DNA of 47,585 nt. Origin: Allomyces macrogynus ATCC 38327. Lineage: Eukaryota; Blastocladiomycota; Blastocladiomycetes; Blastocladiales; Blastocladiaceae. The position numbers were made by a program, and so were the translations under genes. Shown here one piece after another: positions 10,841 through 21,015 of the stretch; position 1 is the first letter of the stretch, and each line of letters begins with the position of its first letter. The stretch spans positions 659,351-706,935 of the forward strand of contig GG745338.1 in assembly GCA_000151295.1 (NCBI GenBank), given 5' to 3'. The notes below the pieces were generated by a model. The model ran no database searches and was not told the origin of the DNA. It saw only the letters and a program-made list of their open reading frames with translations.

Positions 10841-11691
10841 ATGCAGTACAAGACACTCGCGACCAACCCGGTCGCGCTCCTGTCCTACACGTCGGCCGTC
10901 GTCACGGTCATTGCCCTGTACCTGCTCTTCACCGGCTACGGTGAGGCCTTCAATGTCGGCGACTACTTGCTTGCCATTTCGCCCTACATGTGGGCGTCGA
11001 TTGGCATTGGGCTCGCAATTGGCCTGTCGGTTGTCGGTGCCGCGTGGTGCGTCTTGCTCAGTGCCCGTTTGTGCCGCGGTGAGGACCGACGTGCTCACGG
11101 TGGACGCGATCTAGGGGTATCTTTGTTGTCGGCGTGAGCATTCTCGGTGCTGGCGTGCGCGTGCCGCGGATCACGACCAAGAACTTGGTCAGGTCCGTCA
11201 TTTCTCTCTCCACCCCTCCGCACGAACGGATACCCCTGACCATCACCCCCCCCCCCCCTCCTCCCAGCATCATTTTCTGCGAAGCCGTGGCCATTTATGG
11301 CATTATCGTTGCGATTGTCTTCTCGGCCAAGCTCGGCAACGTCTCGCCGCTCGCCTTCACGGCCTCGCACTACTACACGGGCTACTCGCTCTTCTGGTCC
11401 GGACTGACCGTCGGTCTGTGCAACATTGCCTGCGGGCTCACGGTCGGGCTGACAGGCTCGTCGACGGCGCTCGCCGACGCGCACGACGCGGCACTGTTTG
11501 TGAAGGTGCTCGTGATTGGCATTTTCGGGTCGGTCATCGGTATGTTTGGTTTGATTGTCGCGCTGTTGCAGGTACGCGGCTTTCCCGTTTGGTCGTGCGG
11601 ATGCGGGGAGGTGGGTGGGCACATTGCGGTTTCTGACGTGCTGTGTGCGGGGTATTACTAGACGGGCAAGGCCGCCGAGTTTGGCGCATAA
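10841..11691 (+). CDS. VMA16: V-type ATPase proteolipid subunit c'' (VMA16)
   Basis: Membrane-rotor proteolipid of the vacuolar H+-ATPase. Four exons, about 10841-11046, 11115-11192, 11268-11571 and 11662-11691, join in frame to 205 residues, close to the family's usual length. Visible features are [39 protein letters not shown] and [11 protein letters not shown], the last holding the buried glutamate that carries the proton. Then come [18 protein letters not shown] and a second proteolipid hairpin, ending TGKAAEFGA. Donors are GTGCGT, GTCCGT and GTACGC. The second intron has a run of about 13 C just before its acceptor. The extra N-terminal segment before the first hairpin and the [12 protein letters not shown] motif separate c'' from the shorter c and c' subunits. 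Confidence 0.93.
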
Positions 11692-12542
11692 GCAGACTTG
11701 CCGCTGGCGGAGCGGCGCGCTGGTGGACATGGCCTGGCTGTTTGACGCCGCGCTGGTCGACAGGGTCCGGCAGAGCCACGGCGCACTGGTGGACAAGGCG
11801 CGGTGCGAGATCGGTTCCGCCGGGGCGTTGGGAACACCAGCGCGCAGGTCGGTCGTGCTCTGGTGCGCTGCAGTTGAGGTTTCGAATAATTATAACCCCT
11901 TCGTTTCGAGTTGATCTTTGCTCCTCGCGCTGGAAGAGTTGTCCGCGCACACCGGCCTTCGCATTCTCCTTGTTGCGAGAGCGATTTTCATCGAGGCTCG
12001 TGTCCAGCTGCGACTTATGAGCCTGCGCGGCAAACCGCGTTCTGGCACGACCCGCACGAGCGGAACCCTCGGCGAGCACACATTGATTTGGAAGGCGGCC
12101 ACGTTGGCGCGTGAAATGCTCACGTCGCGTTGGAACTCAGTGGAAGAGGCGGTTGACGAACGACCTTGGCACAACGGGCCAAATCCCCGGCCCTGGCACT
12201 TCCCCACTCCCCCTTCCCACCAACTTCACCTCGGCCCGGCCGACTGCATCGTCCACCACCACCCTGGCACGTCGCTCCCGCTGGCCAAATCCCCGGAACC
12301 CCGCCCCACGCGCCTGCCCGCCCGCACCCGCGCGCTCCATGCATGCACAAACCAAAACCGGCAAAAGTGTATTGTTCAAGGTCACTGAAATGATTCGCGC
12401 GCGCGCGCACGGCGCAGGCGCGCCACGCGATCCGCCCCGGCCACGAGCGCAATGCGCGGCAAGCGGTGTGCCGCCGCGTCGGCGTCGCGTCGCGCGTCGC
12501 GTCGCCAAGGAGCCGCGGAAAAACCGCGCGTGACGGTGTTGC
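11692..12542. other. Convergent intergenic region, VMA16 / ERG3
   Basis: About 850 bases between convergent genes. C-rich stretches occur at about 12190-12340, a CG-alternating tract near 12395-12410, and a GTCGCGTCGCG-type repeat near 12475-12510. No coding exon seen. Confidence 0.5.
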
Positions 12543-13659
12543 TCAGTCGTCCTTTTTCTTGCCCGACTTTTGCACAGTCGACGCCATGTTCTGCGTCAAC
12601 TTGCCCTTTTGCGGCATCGTGTTCTCGAGCGTCGGCGTCTTGTGAGAGCCGCCAAGAATGTCCCTGCGGATGAGCAATCGAGGATGAGCTATGGCGCGCG
12701 CTCCGGGCAGAGAGAGAGAAAAGTACGGACCACAGCGTAAAGTACTGGCCGTAGTTGTAGTTGAACTCGAGGTGGTGCACGGTATGGTGCGCCGCGCCGT
12801 TGATGAACGTGCCCGACACAAAGTATGCGCCGTCGTGGATGAAGACGGTCCAGATCATGACAAACAGGAACAGGCCAAGGTAGAGGTACTTGTGCAGCGG
12901 GAAGATGAACGGAAACATGTGGTACGGCAGCGCCTGCAGAAACCCGTCCTAGAGAGAGAGAACGAGCGTGAGCGCATGGACGGGGCGCGCGTTGAAGCGG
13001 AGGGAGGGGTCCGTACGACCGGGTGGAACGCGTAGGCGGCAAACGGCGTCGGCACCTTCCACAGGTGGTGCGGCTTGTGCACGTACGCGTAGACGGCCGG
13101 GTGGTGCTCCCACCGGTGGATCCTGCAGTATCAGCGCAGCAGCGATGCGGATGATCAGTCGCGTTCGCGTCGTGCACTCGATCCGGCGATAACATCGTCG
13201 TGCAACGCACCAGTAGATGCACATGTCGGTGAAGAACAGGTATAGTGGCACCGTCGCAATCAAGTACCCCCACCCGAAATCTTCGACATTGTCGTAGAGC
13301 TTCGAGTACCCGCGCACTTCCCAGAGGAAAAGCGGCAGCATGAGCGCCGACATGAGCGGCAGCGCAATCACGCTGAGCTTGATTTCGCGCACAATTTGGT
13401 TGGGCAGGAATTTCGGGTGTTTCATTTGGTCGTGGTCGTAGATGGTGTAGAAGGAGACCGTCGCGAGCAGCAGGTACAAGATGATGGCGCCAATGCCATT
13501 GAGCCAGAACAGCGTCCATCCTTGCCGTACGAGCGAGTCGCGCGCGAGCAGATGGGCGTCGACAATGTCTTGCCACGGCGTCGCGACAAACGCGCTCGCA
13601 ACGTGCGCGTAGACCGTGTCGAGCGCGTAGTGATCTGCGTAGTCGAGGACAATGTCCAT
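12543..13659 (-). CDS. ERG3: C-5 sterol desaturase (lathosterol oxidase)
   Basis: ER membrane di-iron enzyme that introduces the C5-C6 double bond in sterol (ergosterol) synthesis. The start at 13659 is chosen because [20 protein letters not shown] matches the Erg3 N-terminus; the frame stays open further upstream. After membrane segments and [15 protein letters not shown], an intron (donor GTGCGT) is removed between IY-W and IHRWEHHP. The histidine boxes are HRWEHH, HKPHH and HTVHH, followed by [12 protein letters not shown]. Two further introns have donors GTACGG (before [14 protein letters not shown]) and GTCCGT (before [11 protein letters not shown]). It ends in a Lys-rich tail, QKSGKKKDD, with possible ER-retention character. 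All family landmarks are present. Confidence 0.93.
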
Positions 13660-14432
13660 GATGTCGTCGGAATTGCGCGCGACTGGCGGACTTGGAGGTG
13701 CGGGATCCGCCGGATCAGATGCGGTTGTTGATGTCGGCGGGACGAGAGCAGAGCAGGCCGGCGAGTACGGCGTGCAGATTCCGAGAAATGGGTGCGGGCT
13801 CGCGAGAAAATAGGCAAGCAGGCGCGCGCAACGGAGCTGAAGAGCGGGTGGCAAGACGGGTTGGTGCCGGTGGTGTGTTGTTGTCGAATTGGGACCCGCA
13901 GAGTGCGGATCAGATGGCAAGGTCGGTGCTGGTGCGAGAGAGAGCGCGTTTGACTGGGAACAGCGCGGATACTGCAGCGGCGGCGGGGTGGGCACGAGTG
14001 GCGAGCGTGCGCACAGTCGCTTGGCGGGCAAAAGGAAGGGCGAGGAGATGTCGGAAACCTTAGATCGCAGGTTGTCGGCAAGGGAAGACGAGGCGGGTTG
14101 GTCGGCTGGTGGTCAAGCGTGTGGTGGTGCTTGGTGTGGTGCAGTCTTCTTTGGTCGCCTGATCGCTCCCTGCGCGGGCCGGCGACCCGACGCGACCCAA
14201 GCTGCCCTGGGGCTCCGCATCACGGGATGCAGTTGGGCCCGCTTCTTCAAGAGGCTGCGCCTTCTCGTGACAGAGGTGCCCCCTGGGCTGGGCGGCCCTG
14301 CCCGACGTGACCGCGACCAGAACTGAACCGCAGCAGTCACTCCCTCTGGTCCTCCTCGAGTCCGCCAGCTCGCGGTCGGACCGACAGCCATCACCAAGGA
14401 CGCGACAATCGACACCAACCTGGGGCAAATCA
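13660..14432. promoter_or_regulatory. Divergent region upstream of ERG3
   Basis: Separates ERG3 (minus) from the hypothetical gene starting at 14433 (plus). The ERG3 frame remains open into it, but the extra residues are low-complexity Pro/Ser/Ala and unlike Erg3. I see no defined sterol-response element. Confidence 0.4.
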
Positions 14433-14723
14433 ATGGCCGCCGCAACCGACTTCAGCGACCTTCTCGCCGACCTGACGGCGCACCCGGCCGTCACGGGCAC
14501 GCTGCTCTTCCTCAACCCAGTGCAGCGCGCTCCAAGGCCCGCAGCTGTCTTGCTGCACGGTCCCGACGTTGCGGTCTTTGTGCGGGACCCGACAAAGGAC
14601 GACGATGCGATTCGCGCGTGGTGGGAGCAGCTCTTCCCATGGACTCAGACTGGATCAACACCGACAAATCCGTCCAGTGCGTTCATCATCGTGAGCTGGA
14701 CTCTGTCCGACGACGAGACATGA
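14433..14723 (+). CDS. Hypothetical protein, first exon or short ORF
   Basis: A 96-codon frame beginning MAAATDFSDLLADLTAHPAV, with VTGTLLFLNPVQRAP, LLHGPDVAVFVRDPTKDDD and AWWEQLFPW. The composition looks like real protein, not random GC-rich translation, but I recognise no family. A GTGAGC donor inside SAFIIV near 14690 could splice to acceptors at about 14749 or 14791, the latter opening LDLSWCDFSTLPS, so the 3' end is uncertain. It is divergent from ERG3. Confidence 0.4.
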   Translation: MAAATDFSDLLADLTAHPAVTGTLLFLNPVQRAPRPAAVLLHGPDVAVFVRDPTKDDDAIRAWWEQLFPWTQTGSTPTNPSSAFIIVSWTLSDDET

Positions 14724-15180
14724 CTGTTTGCATTTCCACCGGCACGACCAGGTGTCGCGTTCCCCGTGGCCGGAGCGCCCATGGTCTTTCACTAGGTTCA
14801 ACTCGACCTGAGCTGGTGCGATTTTTCCACCCTGCCGTCCGTACTCTCTGGCCTGCCAAATTGACCGTCTTGCCACCGAACAGGTTCCTCGCCGTCTCCA
14901 AGTGCCGCTCGCGGTACCTCTTCGTTGCCAACACGCCCGTCGCCCTCCTCGTTGTCCTGTGGGTCGCCTGCCCGCACGTCGGCCAAGAACGAGACGGATG
15001 TCAGTGGAAGGGGCCCGACCACCATGGCGCGCTCACGATAGCACTGCGCGTAACACGCGACTTGTCTTCTTTTTACTTGAACGCGGCGCACTCAGGTGCC
15101 GCGCAGACACAACGGATTCATTTGCACAATGTTACCGCGGAATCCTCCTCGCATCTGTTCAAAACAGTCGCCGCGTAGCG
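14724..15180. other. Uncertain downstream exons or intergenic
   Basis: Possible further plus-strand exons of the hypothetical gene, then the 3' side of SSNA1. No frame here is convincing on its own. Confidence 0.35.
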
Positions 15181-15690
15181 TCAGATCACAGTCATGACTG
15201 CTCCAGAACGAGGGCCAAACGACCACGTACGCCGTTGCCCGGCGGCAATGTGCTCAATGTCGCGCTTGACCGACGTCAGCAGCGCCTGCGAACTCTCGAC
15301 AATCTGCTTCATCAAAGGACGTGAGCTCACCCTCAAAAATATCATGAACACGGGCCAGTCTTACCTGCACATACGCCTCCTCGGCCTTCCTCAGCGCTCC
15401 CGCAATCTCGTCGTGATGTGTGTGCAACGTCGCCAAAGTCGCGTCGCGCTGCTGCAGGTCCTGGTTCAATCGGTCCATTTCGGCCTGCGTTTGGTCGCGC
15501 AGCTGCTGTTCCGTCTGGATCGTGGCCGTGACGCTCGCGAGCGTGCTCCGAAGTTGTTCGACGGCTACCCTGGGTTCGCGCCGTCAGATGCAGGGCGTCG
15601 CGCATCGTGGTCGGAGGGAAAAGCGACGGGCGAGGTACTTTTGAGGAGCTCCATGTTGAACGCTTGCAGTGCCGCGGCTTGCGCGGTCAT
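15181..15690 (-). CDS. SSNA1: SSNA1/NA14-like basal body and ciliary coiled-coil protein
   Basis: Short coiled-coil protein of centrioles, basal bodies and axonemes that binds microtubules; known as NA14 or DIP13. Exons of about 15639-15690, 15365-15564 and 15181-15303 join in frame to 124 residues, against about 119 in the human protein. The start MTAQAAALQAFNMELLK matches the family N-terminus; a longer in-frame start at 15762 is less likely. The middle is heptad-rich (QTQAEMDRLNQDLQQRDATL) and the end carries EAAYVQ joined to IVESSQALLTSVKRDIEH, the family's most conserved block. The last intron has a tandem AAGCAG acceptor: the second AG gives YVQIVESSQ, the first inserts one Gln. A GTACGT donor near the 3' end could swap the last few residues. 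It implies a flagellated life stage. Confidence 0.88.
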
Positions 15691-16168
15691 CGACGAGCGG
15701 TTGGTGACGGATGGCCGACTGATGGCCGTCATGCCGGCGGGGCCCGCGGCTCTGGCGTCCATACTTGGACGCAGTAAATGATTCTAATGCTCTGGAACAG
15801 CGACTGCCGCAAGTAAATATCAGGGGCAGTCGCAAGTTGGGATGGCCAAGAATCAAGCGTCAAATAGAGCGGAAGGACCAGCGTCCGGCCGTGAGCGCGA
15901 GACGTGGAACGCCCAGCAACGCATCAGCTGACGGCAAGTGACCACCGCGCACCTTGCTCGCCGCTCGCTCGCACTGATCGCTCCTCCATCGCCGCCAACC
16001 TTGACCACGGCCGACCGCATCGATCGCGACGCGGCTAATACCGAAGTAACAGCAGTACCACGAGCACACGCACTGGACCCCATCAAATCCAGCCACCAGC
16101 CCGTATCTTGGACCGTTATCCGGCAACCCTCGCACAACACAAACAACCAGCTCCGATCAAATTGAATT
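15691..16168. promoter_or_regulatory. Bidirectional promoter, SSNA1 / UTP12
   Basis: 478 bases between the start codons of two divergent genes. No TATA-like element is obvious. An A/T-richer, CAACA-containing stretch lies just before 16169. Confidence 0.5.
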
Positions 16169-19075
16169 ATGGTCAAGGCGTACCTGCGCTACGTGCCCGG
16201 GCGCACGTTCGGCGTCGTCGCGTCGACCGGCGCCAATCTCGTCGCCGACGTGACGGGCCGCCTCGCCATCGCACCGGCGCTACAAGACGTGATTGTCTGG
16301 GACTGCAAAAAGGCCGAGCCTGTCATGACATGGCGCGACGACGAGAACAAGGCCGAGGTGACATGCATCGCACGCACGAGGCAGGGGAACCACTTTGCTG
16401 TCGGGTACGGGTGACCGCGCACCCTACCATCCACGACGACCGCGCTGATGATGGCATTTCGAATCTAGGTACAACGACGGCAGCATCCGCGTCTGGACGA
16501 TGCGGTCCTCGACGACGCCGCACGTGATTTTCCGCGGCCACAAGGGCGCCGTCACGGCGCTCGCCTTCGATTCGGCAGGCACGACGCTCGCGTCCGGGTC
16601 GGCCGACACGGAAATCGTGCTCTGGGACATTGTCGGCGAGGCCGGTAAGGCGCGGTTGAAGGGCCACAAGGACCAGATCACGTCACTCGTGTTTGTGCCC
16701 TCGGGCGCGGCCCTGCAGCAGCGCGCCGAGTCGCTCGACGTTGACCGGAAACACGACCGCCAGCTGCACCGGCACTTGGCTGACTTGCCGCCGGCACACT
16801 TGCTGTCGGCGTCCAAGGACACGACCATCAAGGCGTGGGACTTGGCAACGAATGCGTGTGTCGAAACGGTCGTCACGCACCGCAGCGAAGTGTGGGCCAT
16901 GACCGTGACCCAAATGTGGCAGGACCCGCCAGAAACGCTCACGCTTGTCTCGGCCGGCGAGGAGATCAAGGTGCACAAGGTGAATGCCGCGCACCTCGAC
17001 CAGATTCTTTCGACCACCACCTCCACGACGACCGACGCGCAACCGCCATCCGCATCGGCCGACGGCGACGTGGCCATGCTCGACGAACCGACGCGCGCAA
17101 TCACGTTCCATGGCGACCTGAAAAAAGTGTCGTCCCAGCGCGCCGTCTCGCTGCGGTTTTCGGCGTGCCACCGGTACCTCGTCGCCGCGTGCGTCGACAC
17201 GCAGGTGCAGGTCTTCAAGGTGCTCTCGCCCGACGAGGCCAGTAGTAAACTCGCGCGCCGGCGGAAGCGGCNNNNNNNNNNNNNNNNNNNNNNNNNNNNN
17301 NNNNNNNNNNNNNNNNNNNNNNNNNNNNNNNNNNNNNNNNNNNNNNNNNNNNNNNNNNNNNNNNNNNNNNNNNNNNNNNNNNNNNNNNNNNNNNNNNNNN
17401 NNNNNNNNNNNNNNNNNNNNNNNNNNNNNNNNNNNNNNNNNNNNNNNNNNNNNNNNNNNNNNNNNNNNNNNNNNNNNNNNNNNNNNNNNNNNNNNNNNNN
17501 NNTCCAAAAGCAGCACGCTGTCGAGATGCCGGGCCACCGCGGCGATATCCGCGCCGTGACGCTGTCGCAGGACGACGAGCTCGCGGCGAGTGCCGGGGAC
17601 CAACCTCGTCAAGGTCTGGAACGTGCGCACCGGGACGTGCATCCGGAGCATGGAGTCGGGGTACTCGCTGAGCGTCGCGTTTGTACCAGGAGGCAAATAT
17701 GTACGTTCTTGCGCTCAACGACCGACTGGATCTGTGCTCATTTTGGCTGAACCGCTTGTTTCCGTAGCTCTTGGTCGGGACCAAGTCGGGCCAGTTGCAA
17801 ATCTTTTCGATTGCCACGTCGTCGCTCGTCGAGACGATCGATGCGCACGAGGGCGCCATTTGGAGCATCTACCTGACGCCCGACAAGACAGGGTTCGTGA
17901 CCGGATCGGCCGACAAGCAGGTCAAGTTTTGGGACTTTGCGCTGATCAAGGAGGAGGCCAACCGCCTCACGGCGATTCACACGCGCACGCTCAAGCTGTC
18001 CGACGAGGTGCTCTCGGTGGTGATTTCGCCCAACCAGCAATTGCTGGCTGTCTCGCTGCTCGATGCGACGGTCAAGGTCTTCCACTACGACTCGCTCAAG
18101 TTTTCGCTGTCACTCTACGGGCACAAGCTGCCGGTGCTGTGCATGGACATTTCGTCCGACAACACGCTGATCGTGACGGGGTCGGCCGACAAGAACCTGA
18201 AGGTCTGGGGGCTCGATTTCGGCGACTGCCACCGGTCGCTGTTTGCGCATTCGGACTCGATCATGGCCGTCAAGTTTGTCTGGGGCACGCACTACGTTTT
18301 CTCGTGCTCCAAGGACCGGTCAATCAAGTACTGGGACATGGACAAGTTTGAAAACATCACGACTTTGCAGGGCCACTTGTCGGAGGTCTGGGCGCTCGCC
18401 GTCGCCAAGCACGGGTCGTTTATCCTGTCGGGTTCCCACGACCGGTCGCTGCGCGTCTGGGAAAAGACCGACGAGCAGCTGTTCCTCGTCGAGGAGCGCG
18501 AGCGTGAGATGGACGAGGCCGCCGACGAGACGTTGCTCGAAGCCGCAAATGATGCGGCCGATGGCGCCGACGACGTGGCCCAGGCCACGGCCGAGTCGCT
18601 TAAGGCCGGTGAACGCATCCTCGAGGCGCTCGAACTTGCCAAGGACGAACGCGAGCGGATTGCCGAGCACAAGCTCTCGGGCGAACCGTTCACGCCCAAC
18701 ATTATCCTGCAGGCCATGAACATGCCGGACCCGGAGACCTATGTGCTCAGCACGATCGAGAAGATTCGGTCGGCCGATCTCGAGGCGGCACTGCTCGTGA
18801 TTCCGTTCTCGTGGATCCCGCTGCTGCTCGAACTCACGAATCACTGGGCCGAGCGCGAGTGGAACTTGGCCGTGACTTGCCGCGTGCTGTTTTTCTTGCT
18901 CAAGGTGCATCACCACCAGATCACGGCGTCGCGCGCGTTGCGGCCGTCGCTCGTGAACTTGCAGGCGCACGTGCGCAAGGCGCTCGAGCGGCAGCGCGAC
19001 GTGATTGGGCGCAATATGGCTGCGTTCCGGTACCTGAAGCGCGAAAAGGAGTTGTTGTCGACGACGACCTTCTAG
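16169..19075 (+). CDS. UTP12: U3 snoRNP WD40 protein UTP12 (DIP2/WDR3), gap and frameshift inside
   Basis: Component of the UTP-B module of the small-subunit processome, needed for 18S rRNA maturation in the nucleolus. Exon 1 is 16169-16410 (MVKAYLRYVPGRTFGVV), exon 2 runs from 16469 into the N gap, and the last intron lies at 17701-17767. WD repeats include IFRGHKGAVTALAF, LLSASKDTTIKAWDL, GHRGDIRAVTLS, TGSADKQVKFWDF, LYGHKLPVLCMDIS, GLDFGDCHRSLFAH and HSDSIMAVKF. The C-terminal Utp12 helical domain includes TAESLKAGERILEALELAKD and ends in KREKELLSTTTF. Frame shifts by one base near 17595-17605 (DELAASAG to NLVKVWNV), about 95 bases after the gap, most simply an assembly error. Confidence 0.94.
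17272..17502. other. Assembly gap (231 N)
   Basis: A run of N within UTP12. It hides the sequence between DEASSKLARRRKR and QKQHAVEMPGHR. The declared length need not be the real length. Confidence 0.99.
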
Positions 19076-19430
19076 GGCGTCACTTGGCGGGTGTGATTTT
19101 GGTTTCTCGGTTCGTGTTCGTGAATTGCTTTTGGGGACAAATACATTACTGTATCAAGCGGCCTACCGATGCGGCGACAGACAATTGTAATCTGAAATCC
19201 AAATTCCAATCGACCTCAAACATAATGCCGGCCGCTGCCACTCTGAGCGCACAGTTCGCTGAGATGTAGTGAGCGAGGATGGAGAACACCGATACTTTAC
19301 TTTAAGTACATCCGTGCGTAGGTGTGCTTGGTAAAGCCAAAGAGCGCGACAGTGGTCCGAAGCTCCTAGCTGTAAGCCAGCCCCATGACTCGCCCATGGC
19401 AATCAACAACACCCAGCGAACCTATTTGTC
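19076..19430. other. Convergent intergenic region, UTP12 / coiled-coil gene
   Basis: 3' flanks of two convergent genes. AT-richer than its surroundings. No gene seen. Confidence 0.5.
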
Positions 19431-20248
19431 TCACGCGTTGGCCAGCTCCTCGTTGATACCCAATTTCAGGAACAGGGCAGCCCACGCGACCGGCTCGAGA
19501 TCGAGCAGACGATCAAGGTTGGCATCGTGGAGCATGTTCTTGATGTTCCAGATCCACACCTGCACCGCCGCCTTCTTCCCTTGGTGCGGAAACGGCGCGA
19601 GCTTGGGCAAAGTCGTGTGCAATTGCACCCTGATCTCGGCAAGCTCCTTCATTATCACCCTTTCCGAGACCATGGTCTGCTGGAAAGCGGACAGGTCGGC
19701 CACGCCCAAGCGACCGTCGTCCGCCTTGGCAATGTAATCACCGTGCCGGGGGCGGACCAGAAACCGGCCAGTCGCGTCCGGCAGCGGATTCTGCAACTGC
19801 TGCACCTGTAGCACGAGCGCGTCGGTCCTCTGGGTCGCCGCGTCGAGCTCCTGCTTGGTCGCGTCGAGCTCCCGCTTCTCCGCCTCCTTTTGCTGTTTTG
19901 TCGCGTCGAACTCCTGCTGCAACGCGTCAATTCTCGCCTTGAGAACGGATCACGAATCGCATCAGCCAGGTGCGACAGCGGACTTCCGGCTCCAATCAAA
20001 GACAACGCAATGCGCGCTTCCTCAACCATCTTGTCCATGGAGGCGCCATAGTCGGTGAGAATCTCCGATGCGTGGGCCATGGTCATGGCCAAGGTGCGCA
20101 CTTGAAACATTTCGTTCGGCGGGGGCTGAACCCACACTGCGTCGCCCGGGCCATGGATGGTCGTCGCGCGGCCAAACTCGCGGTCGATCATATTCTGCTG
20201 CGTCTCAGCGAATACCTTGTCGGTGATGGCAAAAAAAGGTGGTGCCAT
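19431..20248 (-). CDS. Hypothetical coiled-coil protein
   Basis: I do not recognise the family. From ATG 20248 it reads MAPPFFAITDKVFAETQQN, then PPPNEMFQVRTLAMTMAHAS and MDKMVEEARIALSLIGAG. A strongly heptad-like block follows (DATKQQKEAEKRELDATKQE), then FLVRPRHGDYIAKADDGRLG and a helical C-terminus ending LFLKLGINEELANA. The frames before and after about 19945-19990 differ by one base. Either a very short intron (about 45 nt, GTCGCAC to GCGAG) or a one-base indel joins SPL to IDALQQEF. A longer N-terminus up to about 20296 is possible. Confidence 0.6.
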
Positions 20249-21015
20249 GCTGCTGCGCGAGCTTGACGCTGAGCGCTTGAGCGGCTGCAATTTCACGCGA
20301 TGGGACCGTGATGTCAGGCGCGATTGGCCCGTTGCCAGACCAGTCGGGCGCCGGCAAATTTGGTCGTACCGCCGGGCACGTTGGGAGTCGAGATGGCGGC
20401 AGCAAAGCTTTTCTTGTCGGTCATGCTCGAGGCCGAGGCGGCAGCGCGCGATTTCGTCGTGCTTTGGTTGGTCCAGCGTGTGCGAGTAAAAGGTAGCGGG
20501 TGTAATCTTGAGATCACAATCGAATCAATATCGTATTAAAAGCTTTCCACTTGCGCTGTTGGGGTCGTGGTGGTGGTGGTTCTATCATTGGCTTCGATAA
20601 TTTCGGAGCGGCAGCTGGGAGAGTATTCAGGCGTCGACGATGGCGACTAAGTGCGGCAGCTTGGCAAGCTTTGCGGTCGAGTGCCTTGCAGATGGCTGTA
20701 ATGTGAAGCTTTCCTGGTGGAGAGTGGCAACATGAGTTCCAATGCCTCAGAAAATTTGACGAAACCGACTAGGCCCTTTCGAAATATTCGATGCACAACT
20801 ACCTCCCTGCACCTCGTCACGTCGAAATTGGTACGAGACCATGATTCCGTGCAAGCTTCTCTTCCTTCACCACCCATTTTTTCTTGTTTCTCGGCCCGGG
20901 ACGCATTGTTGCCAGTGGACTCTCCCGCCTTCATCACGCTAAATGAACCGACACACTTAACAAAACCGGGAATCATAACGCGCAACTATGCACAACCCCC
21001 TCTCCACCAGACCGT
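20249..21015. other. Intergenic, SEC1 3' end to coiled-coil gene 5' end
   Basis: Upstream region of the coiled-coil gene and 3' flank of SEC1. A short GTGGTGGTGGTGG tract lies near 20565-20580. No further gene seen. Confidence 0.45.

Noticed and set aside
14618..15178. 186-codon plus-strand frame
   Set aside because: It shifts frame relative to the better-looking 14433 frame and has random-like composition. Parts may be exons of the hypothetical gene, but not as one continuous frame.
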